Below are positions 8,376 through 15,148 of a DNA stretch of 15,205 nt, one piece after another; within the stretch, counting starts at the first letter, position 1; every line of letters starts with the position of its first letter. This DNA is from Bacteroidota bacterium. Lineage in GTDB: Bacteria; Bacteroidota; Bacteroidia; Flavobacteriales; Flavobacteriaceae. Location: the NCBI GenBank assembly GCA_023386255.1, contig JAEWKB010000162.1, positions 1-15,205 on the forward strand, read 5' to 3'. Both the position numbers and the translations under genes were made by a program. Under the pieces are notes generated by a model. The model had not been told where the DNA came from and made no database searches. It was given only the letters and a program-made list of their open reading frames with translations.

Positions 8376-8903
8376 TTATTTCAATTGGTATATCTCAGGC
8401 AGGTTGCGGCCCAGCCCGTCATAGTCAAGGCCGTAGCCTACAATAAATTTATTAGGTATTTCAAAGCCTATGTAGTCCAGCTTAATGTCTTTTGTATAGG
8501 CTTCCGGCTTAAAAAAAAGCGTAGCAATCTTAAGCTGCTTTACTTTTTTGTCCTGAAACATCTTTACCAGTTCTACAACAGTGTTACCGGTATCTACAAT
8601 ATCTTCAATTATTACAACACTGCGCCCTTCCAGGTTTTGGTTCAGGCCTATCAGCTGCTTTACTTCGTGTGTGGTTTCGGTGCCTTCATAGGAGGAAAGC
8701 TTTACAAAGCTTATCTCGCACGGGGCGCTGTAGTGTTTCATAAAGTCAGAAACCACCATAAAGGCGCCGTTAAGCACTCCCACAAAAACAGGGGTTTCAT
8801 CTTTAAGGTCGGCCATAGCCTCAGCAGCCATGCGTGCCACTGCCTTATCAATTTCTCCGGCGGTAATAAAAGGAACAAATTGTTTGTCGTGAAGCTGTAT
8901 CAC
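8376..8903 (-). CDS. hpt: Hypoxanthine phosphoribosyltransferase
   Basis: This enzyme makes IMP (and GMP) from hypoxanthine (and guanine) plus PRPP in purine salvage. The 175 residues include VGVLNGAF (41-48), the flexible-loop LSSYEGT (69-75), the PRPP-binding signature VVIIEDIVDTGNT (96-108) and the C-terminal GYGLDYDGLGRNLP typical of the family. The start codon is GTG (complement of 8901-8903): an in-frame TGA lies three codons upstream and the next ATG would remove catalytic sequence, while the N-terminus VIQLHDKQF fits the family. A TATATTTG box sits 27 bases upstream, giving a short leader. It heads the minus-strand cluster hpt-adk-CNNM-obgE. Confidence 0.95.
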   Translation of the reverse strand: MIQLHDKQFVPFITAGEIDKAVARMAAEAMADLKDETPVFVGVLNGAFMVVSDFMKHYSAPCEISFVKLSSYEGTETTHEVKQLIGLNQNLEGRSVVIIEDIVDTGNTVVELVKMFQDKKVKQLKIATLFFKPEAYTKDIKLDYIGFEIPNKFIVGYGLDYDGLGRNLPEIYQLK

Positions 8904-8929
8904 TCTTATTCAGTATTTGGAATAATTTG

Positions 8930-8963
8930 CAAATATAGTAATTAGCTAACAGCTCTTTGTAAA
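8930..8963 (-). promoter_or_regulatory. Bacteroidota-type promoter of the hpt operon
   Basis: On the minus strand TATATTTG (8930-8937) matches the -7 consensus TAnnTTTG exactly. A TTTA (8960-8963) lies 22 bases upstream in place of the TTTG -33 element. The -7 box is 26 bases before the GTG start, giving a leader of about 20 bases. The consensus is established for Bacteroides and Flavobacterium; the -33 call is weaker. Confidence 0.6.
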
Positions 8964-8973
8964 CAGCTGTTTA
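8948..8973. promoter_or_regulatory. 14-bp palindrome plus half-site in a divergent promoter region, possible operator
   Basis: TAAACAGCTGTTTA (8960-8973) is a perfect palindrome, and its half AACAGCT recurs at 8948-8954, 14 bases away. The palindrome covers the presumed -33 element of hpt and lies 110 bases upstream of the sugar dehydrogenase start. A regulator site is inference; a 14-bp palindrome is expected about once by chance in a window this size. Confidence 0.35.
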
Positions 8974-9082
8974 TTTTCAGAGAAATTTATGAATGTTAAA
9001 ATATGTTTAATATTCAGGTACATAGTCGGGTAAAAAAGCGGCAAATAAGTAAATTCGTTCAACTTTAAGAAGCACAGAAACC

Positions 9083-10357
9083 ATGAAGACAACTGCACTA
9101 TCACTTACATTTATAGCACTGCTGAGCCTTACCGCCTGTAACGGCCAGGTGAATAAAAAAGAAAAACAACAGGCAAAGCAGCAGGGAACCACTACAGTAA
9201 AAACCGCTATAGGCGACCTTACGCTGCCGGCGCCCTATAGTTCAGAATCAGCCGTAAAAATGTCATCGGTAGAAAAATGGCCTGCAAATGCAGCGCCGAA
9301 AGCTCCGGCCGGATTTGTGGTTACGCGTTTTGCTGATGGGCTTGAAAATCCGCGTAATACCTACATAGGCCCTAACAATGATGTGTTTGTGGCAGAGTCC
9401 GGTACGCGTGGCAGCGCCGACAGGATAACTATATTGCGCGATAAAGATAAAGATGGCACTTATGAAACACGGCAGGTGTTTAAAGACAAGCTGAACCAGC
9501 CCTACGGCATGCTGATACTGGGCAGTTACTTTTATATTGCTAATACTGATGGCGTGTACCGCTACCCGTACAAGTTGGGCGACATGCAGCTTACGGGCAA
9601 AGGTGAGCGCATTGTGGAGCTGACCAAAGGCGGCTATAACAACCACTGGACACGTAATCTTATAGCCAGCCCCGACGGGTCTAAAATTTATATTTCGGTA
9701 GGGTCCGCCAGTAATGTGGGTGAACACGGCATGGAAACCGAGCACCGCCGAGCCTGTATACTTGAGGTAACCCCTGATGGCAAAAACGAAAAACTATACG
9801 CAAGCGGACTTCGCAACCCTGTGGGTATGGACTGGAACCCTGCCAATGGCGAACTTTGGACAGCCGTGAACGAACGCGACGGGTTGGGTGACGAGTTGGT
9901 ACCCGACTATATTACAAGCGTGAAGCGCGATGGTTTTTACGGGTGGCCTTATTCTTACTTCGGTCAGATTGAAGACCCACGGATGAAAGGCCAGCGAAGT
10001 GACCTCGTGGCAAAGGCCATAGTGCCCGATGTGCCTGTAGGGAGCCACACCGCATCATTAGGCATAACATTTTACGATAAAGGGCCTTTCCCGGCACAAT
10101 ATAAAGGAGGCGCATTTGTGGGCCAGCATGGCTCATGGAACCGCAGCATATTGAGTGGCTACAAAGTATTGTTCATTCCGTTTAAGAACGGGAAACCATC
10201 GGGGCCGCCACAGGATTTCCTTACCGGATTTATTAAGGATGAAAAGAAAGCTCAGGTGTACGGGCGCCCGGTAGATGTTACGGTTATGAACGATGGCTCC
10301 CTGCTGGTAAATGATGATTCGGGTAATATTATTTGGAAGATTACTTATAAAGGATAG
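9083..10357 (+). CDS. PQQ-dependent sugar dehydrogenase, lipoprotein (sorbosone/aldose sugar dehydrogenase family)
   Basis: These beta-propeller enzymes oxidise aldoses or related sugars with pyrroloquinoline quinone and pass electrons to the respiratory chain. The 424-residue protein starts with a lipoprotein signal (lipobox LTAC, lipidated Cys19) and a charged linker, so it is membrane-anchored. The propeller runs from about residue 75. By comparison with soluble glucose dehydrogenase of Acinetobacter, from memory, His188 in NNHWTRNL matches the catalytic His144, Arg244-Asn245 in GLRNPVG match Arg228-Asn229, and Arg395 in GRPVDV matches Arg406, all PQQ or substrate contacts. Other family marks are LWTAVNERDGLGDELVPDY and GQHGSWNRS. 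Which sugar it uses cannot be told. The neighbour 146 bases downstream is a TonB-dependent receptor that could supply PQQ. No clear promoter was seen upstream. Confidence 0.9.
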   Translation: MKTTALSLTFIALLSLTACNGQVNKKEKQQAKQQGTTTVKTAIGDLTLPAPYSSESAVKMSSVEKWPANAAPKAPAGFVVTRFADGLENPRNTYIGPNNDVFVAESGTRGSADRITILRDKDKDGTYETRQVFKDKLNQPYGMLILGSYFYIANTDGVYRYPYKLGDMQLTGKGERIVELTKGGYNNHWTRNLIASPDGSKIYISVGSASNVGEHGMETEHRRACILEVTPDGKNEKLYASGLRNPVGMDWNPANGELWTAVNERDGLGDELVPDYITSVKRDGFYGWPYSYFGQIEDPRMKGQRSDLVAKAIVPDVPVGSHTASLGITFYDKGPFPAQYKGGAFVGQHGSWNRSILSGYKVLFIPFKNGKPSGPPQDFLTGFIKDEKKAQVYGRPVDVTVMNDGSLLVNDDSGNIIWKITYKG

Positions 10358-10360
10358 GGT

Positions 10361-10414
10361 TAAATTCCAAATCACAAATTCTAAATTCCAAACCACGAAT
10401 CTAACCACAAATTC
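10361..10414. repeat. Degenerate 21-base AT-rich tandem repeat
   Basis: TAAATTCCAAA occurs at 10361-10371 and again at 10382-10392 (period 21), and ATCACAAATTC/ACCACAAATTC at 10371-10381 and 10404-10414. Such ATTCCAAA-rich strings are common between genes in Flavobacteriia. No function is evident. Confidence 0.6.
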
Positions 10415-10435
10415 AAAAAAAAATTAAATAATCCG

Positions 10436-10475
10436 GTGTCATTCTGAGCGCAGCGCAGCGGAGTCGAAGAATCTC
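10436..10475. repeat. Dispersed flavobacterial intergenic repeat (CATTCTGAGCG... type)
   Basis: The segment opens GTGTCATTCTGAGCGCAGCG and closes GGAGTCGAAGAATCTC, with ATTCT and AGAAT (10441-10445 and 10468-10472) forming the ends of an imperfect hairpin. I recognise this as a widely scattered intergenic element in Flavobacterium-like genomes. It lies 28 bases upstream of the TonB-dependent receptor start, so any structure would fall in or near that gene's leader. Confidence 0.6.
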
Positions 10476-10502
10476 TATTAATTTTATGGAGAATTTAAGC
10501 CT

Positions 10503-12569
10503 ATGAAAAAACTTTACCTGATGTTGCTTCTGTTTACGTTTAGTGCTTTTGCACAGGATACAATCAGTACTGCAACCCTGAAAGAAGTCATCATAAGCAG
10601 CTACCACATTAACGACAGCCTTCTTAATGCGCCTGCATCAATCGGCATACTCACGCCGCAGGACATACAGCGTAATAACCTGAGTGATATTACACCCGTA
10701 CTCAACACTATTCCGGGTGTGCTCATGCAAAGCGGCGGCATCAATACCAACAGGATATCCATACGCGGTATTGGGGCACGCACGCCCTATGGCACCAACA
10801 AGATCAGGGCTTTCTACGGCAGCATCCCCCTTACATCCGGCGACAGCGAAACCACTATTGAAGACATAGACCTTGAGGTAATAGACCAGATTGAGGTAAT
10901 AAAAGGACCGCTTTCCAGCCTGTATGGGGCAGGGCTGGGCGGAGCTATTATCATTACCCCTAAATTCCCACGCACTATGGGCAGCAGGGCCGCTATAAGT
11001 GCTACCCACGGATCTTATGGATTGATGAAAAACACCGTTAGCTACGGGCTTAGCGGCAGCTCGGCCAGCCTAAACATCAACTATCATAAACTGGAAACCG
11101 ACGGCTACCGCGAGAACAGCGCCTACAATCGGGAGGGCGTTACACTGGCAGGCGAGTTGTTCCGCAGGGATAAGAGCAGGCTCACTTACTTTGGCAATTA
11201 TACCTACATGAAAGCTTATATACCCAGCTCTATAGATAAAGCCACGATTGATACCAACCCGGGTGCCGCGGCTGCTACATGGCGTGCTGCAAAAGGCTAT
11301 GAGCAATACGATTCATGGCTCGGTGGACTGGCGTATGACTGGGAGTCGGCATCATGGCTTAGGAATTCAACATCGGTGTTCATAAATGCCAAAGAAAATT
11401 ATGAGCCGCGCCCGTTTGATATACTTACCCAAAATACTACAGCCTACGGAGCACGAACGCAATTTACCGGAAGCTTTAGGCTTGGCAATATAAAACCTGA
11501 ATTTATAGTTGGAGCAGAATACTTTAATGATGGTTTTAAAGGCGGAACATACGAAAATTTATACCAGGACAACAACGGGCAGGGCAGCCTGGAGGGAGAG
11601 AGGCTTACAGGTACTGAGCAGCAGCGGGATTTTATCAATGCTTTTGCCCAGCTTAGGGTTCAGCTCTCGCGAAAATTTGAGGTGCAGGCGGGAATAAACT
11701 ATAACAAAACTAAGTTCCGGTTGGACAATACTTTTCCTATCGATGCAGTTTCGTCAGAAGAATACAGCTATGACGGCATTTGGTCGCCACAGGTATCATT
11801 GCTTTACAAGCCTGCTAAATTTCAGACCATATCTGTTTCGGCGAGCCGCGGATTTTCACTCCCGGCTATAGAGGAAACCCTTACTGCTGAGGGTACCATC
11901 AATCCAAACATAAAGCCCGAGAATGGTTATAATTTTGAGGTTGGGGGGAAATTTTACCTGCTCAATAAAACCCTGTATGCTGAGGTTTCGCTGTATCGCA
12001 TGCAGATACAGGGCCTGCTGGTAGCACAGCGTGTGGGCGATGACCAATACATCGGCGTAAATGCAGGCGAAACGCTTCATCAGGGGATTGAAGCATTGAT
12101 AAACTATAACTGGCATTTGGGCAGGATATTTACCCTGCAGCCTTACGCCACAATTTCTATTGGAAAATATGAGTTTAAAGAGTTTGTGAACAATGATGTA
12201 GATTATTCGTGTAATGAACTTACAGGAGTTCCTAAAAATAAAATCAATGCAGGGCTGCTGTTACAGACAGGCTTCGGAGCGTACCTGTCATCCGACTATT
12301 ATTATGTTGACCGTATCCCGATGAACGATGCCAACACGGCTTATAATGATTCTTATCACCTGCTGAACCTTAAAGCCGGCTACAGGTTTGAAGTTTTTAA
12401 AGGTTTTACGTCTCACATATCCGCCGGAGTTAATAACGTGACCGATACAAAATATGCTTCTATGGTATTGGTAAATGCTACAGGCTTTAACGGTGCTGCA
12501 CCACGGTATTATTATCCGGGGCTGCCTGCTAACTATTACGCCAACCTTTCTTTTAGCTACTACTTTTAA
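10503..12569 (+). CDS. TonB-dependent outer-membrane receptor, PqqU/YncD-like
   Basis: A 22-strand outer-membrane receptor powered by TonB. The 688-residue protein has a signal peptide (1-17, AFA/QD), a TonB-box-like LKEVIIS at 26-32, a plug domain to about 155 (IRGIGARTPYG, EVIKGPLSSLYGAGLGG) and a barrel ending in the aromatic strand SFSYYF. It lacks the N-terminal carboxypeptidase-like domain found on many Bacteroidota receptors, and no SusD partner is adjacent, arguing against a glycan system. Several stretches look like E. coli PqqU (YncD), the PQQ receptor: the plug segment around residues 86-150, SRGFSLPAIEE, and the C-terminal NVTDTKYASMVLVN. With the PQQ-dependent dehydrogenase just upstream, PQQ uptake is the favoured role; an iron-complex receptor is the alternative. 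The receptor class is certain, the substrate inferred. Its 3' end overlaps the convergent lipid A deacylase frame by 17 bases. Confidence 0.93.
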   Translation: MKKLYLMLLLFTFSAFAQDTISTATLKEVIISSYHINDSLLNAPASIGILTPQDIQRNNLSDITPVLNTIPGVLMQSGGINTNRISIRGIGARTPYGTNKIRAFYGSIPLTSGDSETTIEDIDLEVIDQIEVIKGPLSSLYGAGLGGAIIITPKFPRTMGSRAAISATHGSYGLMKNTVSYGLSGSSASLNINYHKLETDGYRENSAYNREGVTLAGELFRRDKSRLTYFGNYTYMKAYIPSSIDKATIDTNPGAAAATWRAAKGYEQYDSWLGGLAYDWESASWLRNSTSVFINAKENYEPRPFDILTQNTTAYGARTQFTGSFRLGNIKPEFIVGAEYFNDGFKGGTYENLYQDNNGQGSLEGERLTGTEQQRDFINAFAQLRVQLSRKFEVQAGINYNKTKFRLDNTFPIDAVSSEEYSYDGIWSPQVSLLYKPAKFQTISVSASRGFSLPAIEETLTAEGTINPNIKPENGYNFEVGGKFYLLNKTLYAEVSLYRMQIQGLLVAQRVGDDQYIGVNAGETLHQGIEALINYNWHLGRIFTLQPYATISIGKYEFKEFVNNDVDYSCNELTGVPKNKINAGLLLQTGFGAYLSSDYYYVDRIPMNDANTAYNDSYHLLNLKAGYRFEVFKGFTSHISAGVNNVTDTKYASMVLVNATGFNGAAPRYYYPGLPANYYANLSFSYYF

Positions 12570-13182
12570 GTTTAAGCGGCACTATTACACTAAAGGCAAT
12601 ATTAAAGGAATTGTATCCTGAATTTGGCCGGTTAAGACCCGCATTGGATACATGCCTGATGTTAGGCCTCAAATCAAGGATAAAGCTCTTAAAGCTGTAG
12701 CTGGCACCAAGCGCAAATACATCGCAAAATGCAAATCCTTCAGACAGGCGTTCTGTTTCAGTATCTATTATCATAGGGCCTATATTAGCCATGGCATACA
12801 GGCTAAGTTCAGCAGTAACCCTTCGTTTGGCAAAAAAAGCCACATTAAGTATGTATTCGCGTATATCTTTCAGTTTGGTGTATTATTCCCGCTTTTGAAT
12901 GTAATCAGGATCATCTGGCGTAACAAAGTACAGGTTAAGCAGCCGGTGCGTAGCAAAGTTAACTTCGGGCTGCAGTGCAACTATATATTCCCACTTGCTG
13001 CCGGGGTTAAGGCTATAGTACAACTGGCCCTGAATATACTTGTTGGCATAACTGTAATCAATGTTCTTAAATTCATTGCCAAAACCGTAGGATACCCCCA
13101 AGGCAATTTTCGGAGTTGCTTTATCTTCCTGTGCATGCAAAACACTGCAGAAAAGCAATAGTAGCAGCAATTTATATAGCAT
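12553..13182 (-). pseudogene. PagL-like lipid A deacylase (acyloxyacyl hydrolase family) interrupted by one in-frame TAA
   Basis: PagL-type enzymes are small outer-membrane beta-barrels that remove an acyl chain from lipid A. The minus-strand frame from ATG 13182 to the stop at 12553 spans 210 codons: signal peptide MLYKLLLLLLFCSVLHA, then barrel-like strands. At 12883-12885 a TAA interrupts it (QKRE-stop-YTKLKD). Beyond the stop the same frame continues without a shift to the catalytic motif HVSNAGLNRPNSG (12616-12654), whose His and Ser match the active site known in PagL. Ordinary translation would give a 99-residue product lacking the motif. A caller might start a second gene at GTG 12843, but that piece has no signal peptide and is half a barrel. 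So this is a recent nonsense mutation, a sequencing error or, less likely, readthrough. The family call rests on the motif and size. Confidence 0.75.
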
Positions 13183-13277
13183 AATGTTCTTTTATAGGTA
13201 CGTCAATATACAACTTATATTTAATATGGTTGAAGGCATATACAGTAAACTCCTGGATGGCATTATTTTAGAATAGT

Positions 13278-13306
13278 TGTCACGATATGTCACGCCTGTT
13301 GTCACG
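13278..13306. promoter_or_regulatory. Three direct TGTCACG repeats, possible operator
   Basis: TGTCACG occurs at 13278-13284, 13288-13294 and 13300-13306, at steps of 10 and 12 bases, so all three copies lie roughly on one face of the helix. They sit in the 219-base region between the divergent PagL-like gene and the T9SS-cargo gene, about 96 bases before each start. A regulator site is inference. Confidence 0.4.
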
Positions 13307-13401
13307 CTTTATCATTACTTAAAATGAAAGGCTTCGTTAGCAAATCTTTAATTTTATGAAAAGTTTCGGCATATGCCACACAACACAAAAAATAATGAAC
13401 T

Positions 13402-14277
13402 ATGAAAAGAATTTTACTATTTACATTCCTATTGGCAGGCATGGCAGTAAAAGCACAGGCTCCCACTATAGCCGGCGACATCATGCTCTGCCCGTGGACA
13501 GACGGTACTGCGGCTATAGTGGAAAATAATACCTATGACAGCTACCAGTGGTACTTTAAGTACTGGTTTCTTGAAGATGATTTCCAGCCAATAGACGGGG
13601 CTGACGGGCCGTCTTTTACCTACGACTGGTATACTTATGACCAAGCTGTATTTAAAGTTGTTGTTACCCAGGGAGATAACACCTTTGAGTCTAACACCAT
13701 ACAGATAGACAGCTGGGCATGGTCCGGAATGACTGTTATTGGCGAAATGGGTGACCCTGCTAATGTTTTTTTCAATCCTGATACCGAATCATTTGAATTA
13801 TGTGAAGGCACAACCTATCCCAATACTGTTAACAGCCCATATACTGCCAACATACAGTGGTATAAAGATGATGTTGCTATTGACGGTGCTACATCGGCTA
13901 CTTATGAAATACATGAAGCAGGCACCTATTATGTAAGGGCTTCACCGGCAATGTGCCCTGACCAGGAAGAAAATGTTGGGCAAAGCATGCCAATTGTGGT
14001 AACTATGAGATCCAATTGTACTATGGGTACAAAAAATCCGGGGGTCGGTATTGTAGCACTATACCCAAACCCGGTGCGTGATGTGCTTACACTTGAACTT
14101 TCACCTGGCACAAACTTTTCTGACTATGTTGTGATAGATATTACAGGAAAAATATTATTAGAAGGAAATTTAAATGATGTCCCTGCTATAAATGTAGCTG
14201 CGCTTGCAACAGGTACCTACCTGCTTAAGCTTAATGGAGATGGGGGGCAGGCCACCAAAAAGTTTATAAAACAATAA
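13402..14277 (+). CDS. Secreted protein with type A T9SS C-terminal sorting domain
   Basis: The type IX secretion system carries such proteins across the outer membrane and releases them or anchors them to the surface. The 291-residue protein has a signal peptide (1-19, AVKAQ/A) and two Ig-like stretches: about 20-105 (SYQWYF, FTYDWYTYDQAVFKVVVTQGDN) and about 125-203 (IQWYKDDVAIDGATSATYEI, AGTYYVRA). The sorting domain runs from about 219 to 291, with LYPNPVRDVLTLEL at its start, an IDITGKIL strand and the ending GTYLLKL...KKFIKQ. Cysteines at 30, 134, 185 and 206 may form disulfides. No catalytic domain is visible, so adhesion or binding is possible but not shown. It is transcribed alone, with a strong terminator 25 bases after the stop. 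No SprA/PorV-type secretion genes are nearby, as is normal for T9SS cargo. Confidence 0.9.
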   Translation: MKRILLFTFLLAGMAVKAQAPTIAGDIMLCPWTDGTAAIVENNTYDSYQWYFKYWFLEDDFQPIDGADGPSFTYDWYTYDQAVFKVVVTQGDNTFESNTIQIDSWAWSGMTVIGEMGDPANVFFNPDTESFELCEGTTYPNTVNSPYTANIQWYKDDVAIDGATSATYEIHEAGTYYVRASPAMCPDQEENVGQSMPIVVTMRSNCTMGTKNPGVGIVALYPNPVRDVLTLELSPGTNFSDYVVIDITGKILLEGNLNDVPAINVAALATGTYLLKLNGDGGQATKKFIKQ

Positions 14278-14301
14278 ACACTAAACCTGTCTTTAAATAG
14301 G

Positions 14302-14329
14302 AAGGCTGCCCCGTAGGGCAGCTTTTTTT
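14302..14329 (+). terminator. Intrinsic terminator after the T9SS-cargo gene
   Basis: Stem GCTGCCC (14305-14311) pairs with GGGCAGC (14316-14322) around loop CGTA, extended by weak A-T/G-T pairs outside, and followed by seven T (14323-14329). It lies 25 bases after the stop codon. Confidence 0.92.
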
Positions 14330-14368
14330 ATAACAGTTTATAAACAAGTATTTTGCTGTTATAAAAAA
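14324..14368. repeat. 13-bp perfect inverted repeat before the DUF3667 gene
   Basis: TTTTTTATAACAG (14324-14336) and CTGTTATAAAAAA (14356-14368) are exact reverse complements around 19 bases. The left arm is the T tail of the preceding terminator; the right arm lies between the candidate -33 and -7 elements of the next gene. It could be an operator or a second hairpin. Confidence 0.6.
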
Positions 14369-14381
14369 TCTAATATTTTTA
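14352..14381 (+). promoter_or_regulatory. Candidate promoter of the DUF3667 gene
   Basis: TTTG (14352-14355) and TATTTTTA (14374-14381) with an 18-base spacer resemble the Bacteroidota pattern TTTG-N-TAnnTTTG, with 7 of 8 positions in the -7 box if the final G is replaced by A. The start codon is 20 bases downstream, leaving a short leader. Confidence 0.45.
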
Positions 14382-14401
14382 CAGCTTAAATAACTGAACA
14401 C

Positions 14402-15148
14402 ATGAACGCAACAACCTGTAAAAACTGCACACATGATTTTGAAGGGAACTACTGTAATAATTGCGGTCAGACAGCCCATACCCATACTATGGACTGGCAC
14501 TATGTGTGGCATGAGGTTGAGCATGGCGTACTTCATGTAGATAAAGGCTTGCTGTTTACAATAAAGGAACTTTTTTTAAGGCCGGGGCAAACAATAAGGG
14601 CATTTATTACAGGGAAGCGCATTACTTATTTTAAGCCGGTAGCTATGGTTATTTTCCTGGCAACTATATATGGTTTCCTTTACCACTATTTTGATATTAA
14701 ACCTTTGGCTCCTGTAAACTCTTCAGAAGGCAAAGCAAAGGCAATGGAGCTGGCCATGCAAAACTGGATGACATCGCACTATACGCTTGTTGTCTTGTTA
14801 ATGATCCCATTGTATGCATTATCATCAAAGATTGCTTTTTATAAGGCTGGTTATAACTTTGTAGAGCACATGGCTTTAAACTCTTTTCTTGCCGGTATGA
14901 AAGTAACTTTCCAGATATTGCTTTTCCCTTTGCTTTATATGTGGCAAAAAAGTGAAAATATGGGGTTAGTGCTTACTTTATCTTTCGTCCAGGACCTGGT
15001 TGTAACCATTTATGTTTATGCCAGCTTTTTTAATAAGTTCAGCATAGGTACACGTATCTTCAGGATATTTCTAAGTTACATAGTATTACTTTTAATGTCG
15101 TTAGTTGTTGGGATTGCGGTGGGTGTTGTAATAGCGTTAAAGGGATAA
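14402..15148 (+). CDS. DUF3667 domain membrane protein with zinc-ribbon-like N-terminus
   Basis: The function of this Bacteroidota-rich family is unknown. The 248-residue protein opens with a CxxC-x8-CxxC zinc-ribbon-like motif (Cys6, 9, 18, 21; CKNCTHDFEGNYCNNCGQ), followed by a His-rich stretch and the family signature RPGQTIRAFITGKRITYFKPV at 60-80. Hydrophobic, probably membrane-spanning segments follow at about 79-97, 127-145, 167-181, 187-210 and 219-245. The zinc-ribbon face is likely cytoplasmic, since there is no signal peptide. The start ATG at 14402 keeps the first cysteine pair and follows a candidate promoter closely. It stands alone; its stop directly touches the stop of a minus-strand frame at the right edge. 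Confidence 0.88.
   Translation: MNATTCKNCTHDFEGNYCNNCGQTAHTHTMDWHYVWHEVEHGVLHVDKGLLFTIKELFLRPGQTIRAFITGKRITYFKPVAMVIFLATIYGFLYHYFDIKPLAPVNSSEGKAKAMELAMQNWMTSHYTLVVLLMIPLYALSSKIAFYKAGYNFVEHMALNSFLAGMKVTFQILLFPLLYMWQKSENMGLVLTLSFVQDLVVTIYVYASFFNKFSIGTRIFRIFLSYIVLLLMSLVVGIAVGVVIALKG

Noticed and set aside
8352..8945. 197-codon plus-strand open frame opposite hpt
   Set aside because: It lies antisense to a well-identified enzyme, has no family resemblance and no start signals; a shadow frame.
9050..9057. TAAATTCG as the -7 box of the sugar dehydrogenase gene
   Set aside because: It departs from TAnnTTTG at a key position and no TTTG or TTG lies at the right distance upstream.
10436..10475. Terminator for the sugar dehydrogenase gene
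   Set aside because: The possible hairpin is imperfect and has no T run after it; the dispersed-repeat reading fits better.
12553..12843. A separate 96-residue gene with GTG start on the minus strand
   Set aside because: It is in the same frame as the 99-residue upstream piece and only one TAA divides them. It lacks a signal peptide and is half of a PagL-like barrel.
12652..13161. 169-codon plus-strand open frame
   Set aside because: It is antisense to the PagL-like frame, which has a signal peptide and catalytic motif; the plus-strand product resembles nothing I recognise.
13278..13306. TGTCACG copies as a CRISPR or mobile-element trace
   Set aside because: The units are only 7 bases with 3-5 base gaps, and there is no cas gene, transposase or longer terminal repeat nearby.
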